DNA from: Aplysia californica
Lineage: Eukaryota > Mollusca > Gastropoda > Aplysiida > Aplysiidae
Assembly (NCBI RefSeq): GCF_000002075.1
Contig: NW_004797398.1
Coordinates: 1,399,316-1,440,828 of the forward strand
Direction of reading: 5' to 3'
DNA length: 41,513 nucleotides
Every line of letters begins with the position of its first letter. The stretch's first letter is position 1. The translations under genes and the position numbers were made by a program. Of the stretch, positions 24,401 to 35,296 are shown one piece after another. A model generated the notes under the pieces. It saw only the letters and a list, made by a program, of their open reading frames with translations. It did not search any database and was not told the origin of the DNA.

Positions 24401-27400
24401 AGACTTATTTCTACAGAGGAAAGTCTTACATCCAACAAAATGGTAATCGTGTGATACTTATTATACAGCGGACAATCTTACATCCCACAAAACACTACCT
24501 CCGAGAAATTTGTGTATACGGAGGACAATCTTATATCCAAAGAAACACTCCCAGCAAGAGACTTATTCCTACTGAGGACGATCTTAAATCAACTTATTTT
24601 AAGGGACAACAGTCGAACATTCTCCAACTAATATTCTTGCTCCACAACAAATTTGCTTACCATCTGACCACAACGACATGAAAGGTCAATGTATGCACAC
24701 AATGCCTCGTGCAATCAGCTTAGTACAGGTAAGCAAGAAAGCAACATATAAAATAAGGGAGAAAATACAAAAAAGGGAACATAGTGATCGGCAACAAAGC
24801 ACTCGAAATCATAGGACCCTATCTTTTTTTAGAAATAGTTGTTACAGCTTATATAAAATAGCACGGAACAGATTGGGAGGTAAGGATAAAAAGTTTTTTT
24901 CCTCTTTTAGCAATAATGCTTTGGTTATTCCACAGAGGCTATTCTTTGGTAAAAAGCTTTCATTAATGACAATTCATTGTAGGAATCAATATTTTAAATC
25001 ATTAATATTTTTCCCCGAAACAAAAGGGATGCTTTGAAATTGTTTGAGCAGACGGCATTGCAATATCTTACAAAGGCAAGATTAATTTCTGACAAACAGA
25101 ATGTCGACAGAAAAAAAGCAGCTTGCAGAGATCTGGGCACCAAAGTTCAATGCCAAGCTAGAAATAAAAAGATAAATACTCAACAAAATAAAAAAGAAAG
25201 GAAACTGATACACCAAATTGAAAGAAGAAATAAAAGTAACATGTATACATTTCCCTTTGCAAGCCATCTATTTAACCAAAGAGCACAATTCTCCTCTCTT
25301 CTCTTGATCGGCTATACTTCAAAGTGTGTACCTCACAGCACCTCACATGAGACTCAAGTAGAACCCTATATGTTGTGCACAATGATCACACTGGCAGCAG
25401 TGAGTGACAGGCAAAATAATATAAAGGCATAGCTGTCCCTTCTCAAACAGAAAAATGATTTAACATACCTCTATGACCAGGTAACGGCCTGGATCCCTGG
25501 ACATTTTGGCAAACTCGTCCACAAGTTCCTTGAAGGACGGCCTCGAGTCTGCATCTAACATCCAGCCTGCAACAACACCAGAAAGATGAGAATATTGCAA
25601 GGATAATAGTAACTAGTAACTACTTTAATGAATCCTCCACTGAAGGAAATTTGCAATGTGCTCTCACCAGATTGAATTTCAGTTTTAGTTTTGGGTTTAG
25701 TAAGATTAGTTTAGTTTAAGTAAGAGTTTTACGGCACTTGCAACACAATAAGGCCATATGAGTGTCGAAGACTAGAGGTGATACAAGAGAGTAACAAACA
25801 TAAAAAAGAAGGAGGAGAGATAAAGACGATATGTGTTTGATAGGAAAGAAGAAGCAAACCACACCAGATCCCATCAACCACCCACGGTTTAGTAAGAATT
25901 TTACCGCATTTGCAACACAAATAGATCATAATTAGTGCTGAAGATTAGACATGTTACTAGTGAATAACAAAGGAAAGAAGAAGAAGAGATATATAAGAAT
26001 GATAGATGTTTGAGAGGAAAGAAAGAGCAAACCACACCACAGCACCCGCCAACCACCCACATTGAACCGTGTACAGAAGTTTTACATTCTTACATTTGAC
26101 CATAATCATGTAAACGTCGATGGTACAAATGATGGGCTGCTGGAGTCGCTCCCCCTTCTCAAGCAAAATGGGGACATCTTTGGTACGCACACCTTCGTAC
26201 GGACGCTTGCCCAGAGTGAACAGCTCCCACACTGTGATACCTGGAATAAAGTCAAAGTACTTTTTTATTTTTTCTTTAAAAAACCCCACTAAATAAATAA
26301 ACATCACTATTAAACAGACAAAACGTTAGTTTTTGTCCCTCTGAGTTTTGCTTCTTTTGTCCTGACTGAGAGCCACACATTGATCAATTGTTTTCAAATA
26401 CAAAAAAAGTCATGACAACATTAATACTTGATAGATTTTTCACGGCACTTGAAACACAGTAAGGCCATACAGATGCAGAAGGTTAGAGGTATTACTAGAG
26501 AATAACAAATAGCAAACAAAGAAAAGAAGGATGAGAGATAAGGATGACAGACGTTCGATAGAAAAGAAGGAGTAAATAAACCACACCAGAGTGCCCACCA
26601 AGAGTCACAAGTTGGTAAATTGTTTCAAATACATTAACTCTTTATCTCAGTGGGCCCTATTTCGATACAAAATCTTAAATCACTAAACTGGTCATTAAAT
26701 CAAAATAAGTGAAACTATTTCGATAGCTCTTCATCCAATAAATGATTTCCTAGTAAAAGAGATTTGTTTTTGGCAATTGCTGAAAAGTAATTTGACGTCA
26801 GCGGCTCACCAGTTCCGACCGCGAGCCGCAGTGAGCCGCTTGCTGGAGATAAAAATTTAACGGGCACAACAATGGTAGTACAGGATAACTATTGAAAAAC
26901 TGTTTTATAGATTGGAAAGCAAAAACAAAACTTGAGAATAGTGACAGCACAGACAGGAGATACGTTAAGTGCAGAGATAAAATCTTTCCACTTCACTGTA
27001 AACCAGTAAGTATACTTCCTCATCACATTAAAATATAATACTTAAAATTGAATACAATTTTCCACTTCACTGTAAAGCATTAAGTAGAAAATCTCAGCGT
27101 ACTATAACATTACATACACACAAAAAGTGTAGAGACTTACCAAAACTCCAGACATCGCTTTTATGAGTGAAAATTCTGTGCATGATGCATTCAAGGGCAA
27201 GCCATTTGATAGGCATCTGAGAAAATAAAATTCAGTGTGCATTAATTTTTTTCGCTTTCTTTTTTCATGGCCATACTTCTAGCTTCTAAACCATGGGCCT
27301 ATATTTTTAAGTAAACCCCAATCAACATAACAACTCGTTACCAAACTTGAGACGATGCAGTTTCTAAATCTGTGGTATCAGTTGCATGTACTCAAGAAAT

Positions 27401-29836
27401 ATTTTGTAAAAATCAAATTCTAAAGGTTGAAAAAGACAAGAGATATATAGTAAGTTAGAACACATTGTTAAAAGATTGAAACAATTTTTTCTTTCTCCTT
27501 AAAGACTGCTTCCAGGGCTTAGAAACATTTGAACAGACTGCCGTCAAACGACACACTTTTCATTATTATGTTAACAGGCATGTAGATTATATTATGAAAC
27601 ATGTCTGAAACTGACCAGTCCGCCCTGTGAGTGATATTCCTCAGACCCACTGTCTAACAATTTCGCGAGACCAAAATCTGTGATCTTCACTTGGTTTGGA
27701 GTTTGAAGCAGGACATTTCTGGCTGCCAAGTCACGATGAACAATGCCTCGCTCTTCCAGGTACGCCATTCCCTGTAGAGGAGAGAAGATTTTCTTAACTA
27801 AAACCTCAAAATGAGAAAAAAGACAAAATCAGCAATTACGATGATCTCACCATCACTGGAAAACTTTTTTTAAATCACATAACAGTAATCCAATCGTGCT
27901 TCACTCGGACTTATGAAAAATGGGAAAAATGAAAAGAATTTTACCTAGTTCAACTGAAGAAACCAACAAACCATAAGATACATCCTCAAAACATATGCCG
28001 TTATTTTTTTCATATGCAATGTATGTACCATATTTTGAGCATAGTCATCCCTCAGAGAGACACAGACCAACCACCCTGAACAATCTTATTTTAAACATAA
28101 AAAAGGATAAAGTTTGGACGTTAAAAGGTGATAGTGTTCATATCCGTGATGACTGTTCTTCTCAAATTTTAATGTTAAATATCAGCAACAACTCATATCA
28201 ACACATAAGAGACAAGGACTCGACTGTCTGAGATAAAGTGGGAAATGACTCACCCTGGCTATCTGGGTGCACCAATTGAGAAGAGCCTTGGAGCCGATGT
28301 ACTGGGTGTTGGCCCGTACGTACTGCAACAGGTTCCCGTGGGGCATGAGCTGGGTCACCAGCATCATCTGTGACTTCATGCACACGGCCAAGATACGCAC
28401 ACAGCACATGTGCTCCACGCTACACATGACCCGAGCCTCCTCCAACAGTTCTGTTGACTGGCTTGGAGAGGTGCCTTCCTGCAGCACTTTTATGGCTACG
28501 GGGATCTTCACATTCTCTCCCTGCGGGATCCAGATACCCTGAAGGAAGAAAAAGCGAGAGTCAGGAGGTTGCAAGGACCCTTACAGCTCCTCTATTTAAT
28601 TCATTAATGTCTCATGGGTATGCAGATGCTAAAGTGGTGGCAAAATTATGTACGGCTCGTGCATCTTGCTTTAGGACAATAACCCAACACCTCAGGAGCA
28701 TGTTCTTGCTTTCTAAAAGCACGGCATAATGCCAAACTGGTTATGAACAGATTCCATTAAAAAAATATGCTCATCTCGTTAGCTTTGTTCCTTAGACACA
28801 TATACTTGTAGTGTTAATCAACAAATAAACAAATTTCACTTACATAAATACCACATTTTCACTGAGAAAGTGCTCAACGCCACCTGTCTAAGACAATCAG
28901 CTGTACAAACAACCACTACCCACTTTCCACCTGGAATTTTTTCTGTATTATATTGAGCTCCTCGATGATTTCAGAGTAGCTTACAGCATAGTTAAACAAT
29001 ATAGTGTTTGTCTACCTTGTACACAGTGCCAAAAGCACCAGAGCCGATGATTGCGCCTTTTCGAAGCTCAGATTCATTGATAATTCTCATTTTGGCCAGG
29101 TCTGGTTTGGCATTTGTAGGGGTCAATGGCTGGAAAGGAAGAATGGAAAGAAGAAAATATTATTTTTATTCATCCATGTTTGGGGGAAATCACATTGCTC
29201 TGTTAAACAAAATAAAAAAACGACATATTCAGCATCATCACAAATTACAAGACTTTACATGACACATATCTACAAACAATTTCACTGACACATCATAATT
29301 TGTTGGTGTAGCACAGCTCCCCGTTTCTAGGACAGGTTATCGTTAAAAGTGCAACCCAACTGCTATTTCTGTCTATGGTACTGTCTCTCAAAGCAACAAT
29401 CATCATTTTTCTCACAAACCCAAACAAATCTCTGTCTCCTCCACACATTGGTTTGTACAATGTCACACAGTCACCTGTCAATCATGCCCATTTCTTCCAC
29501 ATATTTATTTGAATTATGTCAAGTGCTCATCTTTCGCTCAAACAAAACAAAGGAACAAACCTCTATTTCCTCCACTCCGGTGATCTTGGCAGTATACTCG
29601 GCAGCCTTCATGTTGTTCTGAGCCCGCTTGTGGCAGAAGAAGCCAATGACAGCAATGATGACCATGAGGAGAATGGCTCCAGGCACAGTGGAGCTGAGGA
29701 TGATGATGAGTTCCTTCCTGTCCTCCCTGAGGACAGACAGATGAAGCAAGATGTGTGAGTAAGGGAGAGAGGAAGGGATGGGGGGAGGAGGGGAGAGGGA
29801 GGGATGGGGGGAGGAGGGGAGAGGGAAGGAAGGGGG

Positions 29837-29925
<89 letters not shown>

Positions 29926-32900
29926 GGAAGGAGGCATAGAGATTGCCGTTAGTAAGGCATAAACAGGCACCTTGCCCTGTAGAGAATTGCCTTTTGATAA
30001 GATGCTACAACTTCAAAAAGTTACATTGTATGAAAAGATAAATAAAGATTTATTTTAGTTTTAAAATCTCAAAATTCGACTGTAAAGGGTATCAAAAGTT
30101 AAAAAGGCTATTTTATTTTTTCAATGTACAGCCAATACGTACTCTGCGTTTTTCTCCAACAGCGCCACTCGCTCCGGGTGGGTGTTATCAGCACACACAA
30201 TGCGATTCTCGTCGCTTTCCTCATCTTTCACTGTGTAAGGAAGCGACTTCGGACACTCTGGTGTGCAGTTGAACTGCAGAAGAGAAAACAAACAGGAATA
30301 TTTAATATCTCACTTTCAAGCACAGTATCCATATGCAAATCTGCCAATAGTGACATGAAAAACATACAGCTAAACTTGTCAAAGACAACCACCACCCATT
30401 GTCGAGAAGAACTTTTGATTGATTGACAGACTAAGAGTTTTACAGCACTACTGATTATCGAGGAGAAAAGTGATCATCTAAGACAAATGTTCTTCTTGGA
30501 ATGCGTCATCATATAGTCTAGTACGCACATAGCAAAATTGGCAGGATACTGATATCTTTTTGTTATGTATGAATTTTGCTATATACGTGTTTTACACTTT
30601 GCATTCACACAGCTAGCAGTACAAAATACCCTATCTGGTCACCCAGCCAGGAGAGTTACTGCAACGGATTTCTAGGACCTGCCGCATAACTGTGCCAGGT
30701 GACCAGAACGGATTATTTTCACCAGCGCATTATTGTGCCAAATGACCGCATTAAACCAATAAAAACAAAATTTTTCTTTTAAGAGCAAAGTCTACTTACT
30801 GTTTTATTCTCAGCATCGATGTAGATCTTGAAGTTAGCGCAGGCATAGCAGTCCGCAGTTGTGGGTCCTGAGCAGCCTCGTCGGCACTCGGCACTGCACT
30901 CTCTGCATTCTTTGAACCTCAGGTCGCTGTAGAAGAAGCTGGGGCATTCCTTCACGCAGAACTCTCCACTGCGCAGGTACTTGCACTCAGAGCAGAACCG
31001 CGTGTTGGGCCCCGTGCAGGTGGTGCATAGTTCGTGACATTTCTCACACACCTGGAAGACACAAGGCTCAGCATCAGACACAGGAACAGCCACAGATAAT
31101 TGTTTTTAGTTTTTAGCTTTTAGTAGAGGTTTTACGGCACTCGCAATTGCATAAGGTCATATGAGTGCAAAGGGGTGGATGTCAACAGAGAAATCCTTAC
31201 AGGGAATCAAACTTACTCTGCTCACCTCTCTAGCTTCAACAGCACAAAGTCTGCTTCGACTATCAAGGCACCCCGGAAATAGTGGGTCACAAGTGTGTGA
31301 CAAACATACAAAAGAAGTAGAGGAAAAATGACAATAGCAAGGATTAGGATAGAAAAAGCAGCAGTTCCCTGTTGAAGATCAGGCACAGTTATGAGCGTGA
31401 CATTGAGGAATCAGCCCAATTACAATTCTACTGTGCATGAACGAGAAATGTCCCGCCTTTGGGAATGGCCTAAAGACACTTCAGTCAGTGGCACCGCCCC
31501 GGGGAGGTAAGATAATTGTTGAGCAGCAACTTTCCAAGAAACTGGTCACATTGTTCGAGCATAGCACCATCGATGTATATTGTTTGACCAGTAAAAACCT
31601 CTATAAATTTTTGGGGAATTTGTTTTGTTTTCCTTTTTCTGTTTTTTTTAGTAAGAGTTTTACGGCACTTGTAACACAATTAGTTCATAAAAGTGTGAAA
31701 GATTAGAGGTATTACTAGAGAGTCATACAAAGAAACGAAGGGGGAGGAGACGTTTGGATGATTATTATGATATATGTTTGATAGGAAAGAAGAAACAAAC
31801 CGCACCAGAACACCCATCAACCACCCACAGCTAATACCTTGCATACTCAAACAACATAGTAATAAACAATAAACGTGCACAAATATAGCCAGGACTGAAT
31901 ATTTGAGTTTGACGAGTGAGGTGGGTACAGCCGTTCGAGGCAAAAAACCTCTAGCATGAACTGAGGGGGAAATCTACACTTGAAACTTTCTGCACTCCGA
32001 ACTATCTGCACTTTGAACACTTTTTGTCAAACATCTTTGATTACACTTAATTTTACAAAAGAAAGAAAAACAAAACTCTGAGACGGCAATGGAATAAAAA
32101 AGGAGGCAGAGTAACATTTGACAAGCCTTTAAAAAATAGAAGACTTCTGCTACCATTAAACATACCCTAAAGGAGACAGCTTGCTTGTTTGGTGCTCCAT
32201 GCAGAGACATGAAGTATCCAGGTTTGCAGTTCTCTGTGTCAAGGGATAGACACTCCACAACTCCGTCCACAGTCTCCCGCGTGCCAATGTCACAGGAATC
32301 GCAACCGTTGGGACCCACAAACCGCTCCGGTCCTGAGCATCTGCAAGGGTGAATCAGTCAAACAGAAGTTAAATTAGTAGCCATTTTGAGAAGACAGAAG
32401 CACATCGCTATTCATTTGAAAGGATTGTTATACGTTGAAAGGGACAGTATGCATAAAACATGTCTTTGTGTAAGCTTAGCTTTTTAGAGAGGTTTTATGG
32501 TATTTGCAACACAATAAGGTCATATAAATGCCCAAGATTAGAGGTGTTATCAGAAAGTAACATCAAAAAAAAAAAAAGGAGGAGAGATAAGAATGATAGA
32601 CGTTTGAAAGGACAGAAGGAGCAAAGCACATCATTGTGAAATACAACAGCAGCCTGGGAGTGGGTGCCATAGAAGTGATCTTTATTATTATTGGTAGTAA
32701 ATGGTCTATCAGAGAAGAGAAAAGGTTAGACAGACATAAAAGCATAAGAAAAGAAAAGAAATAGGACCTACAAGCTGAAGGGTGTGTGCATAAAGTGATC
32801 ATTTTGAGGGCAGTGCCTAAACTGTGAGGTTTCATGGGTAAATGTTATAGCAGATCAGACCAAGGAGAATGAACAGACAGAGAGAGAGAGCTGGACAGAG

Positions 32901-35226
32901 GAAAAACAAAAAAAGAAAATGGAGAAAAGGTGCCGTCACAGTGAAAGAGTGGTTGTGGCCTGTGAATGGCAAGATATGAGCTGGGTAACTTTTCCCTTGC
33001 TGTTACAGATGATAAAATTTGGAGTATTTGACACTTACCCATTTCTGCCGCAGAAGGGATGGCATCGTTGACAGATCTTGTTCTCATCTGGGTACATGAT
33101 GTCTCCACACATGGGCTCACAGCTGTCCACGTTCTCCAGATTGCGCATGATGACGTTAGCACACTTGTCACAGTCCGTGTTGTTCTGAGGGAATGGGAAG
33201 TACATATGTGAGGTGTGCAGACAAAATGAGTTTTCTTTCGGGCTTAAGTCGTATGAACATTACAACTTCAACTTTTTAGGGGGAGTTTGTGCAATTTGTA
33301 AGTATGGAATAATAAAAGACACGGTAGACTTGAACAAAATGGCATCAACTAACAATCTTTAAATCTGACCCCAGTGTTGATTTTCGGTCGATATCTCCAT
33401 CCTTGGATCGCGAGAAGTAACTCATTTTGTCAGCACGCCTCACATATGGTATTCCGATTGATTGAGTACAAGTTTTATGGCACTTTCGACAGTTTTGGTC
33501 CTGAATGTTAATATCAATGGCCTGTCCAACTATTAATGATTCAAAACATGGGCAAACAGGGTACATGGGCAAAGAGCAGAAGAAGTCTAATTAGCACAAG
33601 AATGGCCACATTTAGTTTTAGTAAGAGTTAAATGTAAAAGTCTTATATTTTAGTAAGAGTTTTATAGCACTTGCAAAACAATAAGGTCATATATAGGTGC
33701 CGAAGATTAGGGGTGTTCCAAGAGAGTAACAAATACGAAAATGAAAGAAGAGAGATCAGAAAGATAGATGTTTAATAGAAAAGAAAGAAAAAAACCCACA
33801 TGGGAACACTCACCAACCACCAACTTACCAGAGAGTAATATACAAAGAAAAGAATGAGGAGAGGTATGGGCAAAACATAAACATGTATGACAGAAAAGAA
33901 GGAACAAACCCTGTCAGAGCATTTACCATTAGCTACATTCTACTAGGAATCTAATCGGGGACAATGATTTTACAGAAGAGAAGTAGAAGGCTCGGCTCAG
34001 CTCATCCCAGATCAACAACCATCCCCCCCTCATCTGCATTTTAATAATAGCTTCCGTCAACATCTGAAAATGACCAATAAATCTGCAGAGGAGAATATTT
34101 CTTAAAGTAGAAGAAATAGAAGAATTAAAGGTTAAGATGACTTGGGGCAACAAAAACAACACCAGAAACAACAACATCACCAACAGCAGCAGCAGCAGCA
34201 ACAACAAGAACAGCAGCAACAAGAACAAGAACAACAACACCACCAGCAATAACACCAACACCAACAACAGACTACTCATCAACTCACAGGCCCATGGCAC
34301 GTGTTGGCACACTCCTCATGGCACTGTGCACACTTTCCATCACTCTTGTGGTACAGCCTGGGAAAGTCCTGGCAGCGGTTCAGGCAGAGAGACTTGTCCT
34401 CGTACACGTAGTTGGCACAACTCAGGCACTTGTTGGGTCCCTTACCCCAGCAGCCTGATGTCCCGCACTGGGGATCGCAGACCTCCCCATTTTTCTCTGA
34501 TTGAAAAAAAAAATTATTTAGGCGATTTCGCAAGCTCGTTGACACAACTTAGAAAATTCAGGAGGCTAGTATCTGACCCTACCTGTCAGGGCCAACCAGG
34601 GCTGAGAGGAAAACAACATTCCAGCAGAAAGACCAAGATACTTGATCAAAATTCAGGACATAACTTCACAGACCTTCCCACCTTTCTCTGAGAGAACAGG
34701 AGTAGATTCTATAAGTCATTAGAATTAAGGAGAAACATACCAACAAAATAACTGTCACAAAGTGCTGGGTGGGATCACAGATAAAGAAATATTTTTGATG
34801 CAAGTGTTTTTACGCCCTCATCGACAAAATTTAGATCATTTAGGAAACAAGTTTCCAAACCGGGTTGAGAAGGATACTACACCTTGGCAAAAAGATCAAG
34901 ATGATCGAAAAAAATCCACTCCTCTCAGGAAAACGCACTCAGATCTCCTGTATGTATCAGCGAAGTGCCTAACCTCTTCACCACAGACACCGGTTCTCTG
35001 ATAGAATTACGGAAAGATATACCAACATAGTTAAGTCTGTCCTGATGCTGGGAAGTAGACAGACAGTCAAAGGCGACAGAGGAATTATCACAAAGAGACA
35101 GTAGATATCAACATGGAGTCCTTTAAAACTCTCGGGAACAATATGGGAGCACAAGTGGAGGATTTAAGGAGAAAGGCAAAAAAACTTGGGGTGGAGGGAG
35201 AGACAGGGACAAAGAGAGACAGAAAG

Positions 35227-35296
<70 letters not shown>

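Larger units (their letters stand above)
25567..26093 (-). other. EGFR intron 14 filled by two tandem family A repeats
   Basis: 527 bp. Family A copies at 25696-25885 and 25887-26061 lie head to tail and occupy about 70% of the intron, ending about 32 nt from the exon 14 donor. Confidence 0.75.
26241..27140 (-). other. EGFR intron 13
   Basis: 900 bp. Contains a family A repeat (26430-26600), the TTAA-flanked MITE copy 26634-26860, and a ~27-bp direct repeat with TTCCACTTCACTGTAAA at about 26986 and 27060. Confidence 0.7.
31052..32165 (-). other. EGFR intron 6
   Basis: 1.1 kb, more than half made of family A repeats: a long form (31105-31510) and a short form (31646-31829), both antisense to the gene. 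Confidence 0.75.
33185..34287 (-). other. EGFR intron 4
   Basis: 1.1 kb. A trinucleotide AAC/AGC tract (34139-34272) begins about 15 nt inside the donor. Two family A repeats lie end to end at 33646-33824 and 33826-33930. A short head-like fragment of the same family may lie near 33470-33505. Confidence 0.7.

Noticed and set aside
24382-25432. Three adjoining open frames on the + strand in intron 15
   Set aside because: No resemblance to any family that I know, Lys/Asn/Ile-rich as expected of AT-rich DNA, inside an intron of the opposite strand. No support beyond openness.
29608-29970. Ser-Leu repeat proteins on either strand
   Set aside because: Translations of the (GA)n tract in intron 8. 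The true coding segment is only the transmembrane exon 29561-29726.
34137-34691. Asn/Ser-rich 184-residue open frame on the + strand
   Set aside because: Reads the AAC/AGC trinucleotide tract and then the antisense of EGFR exon 4.
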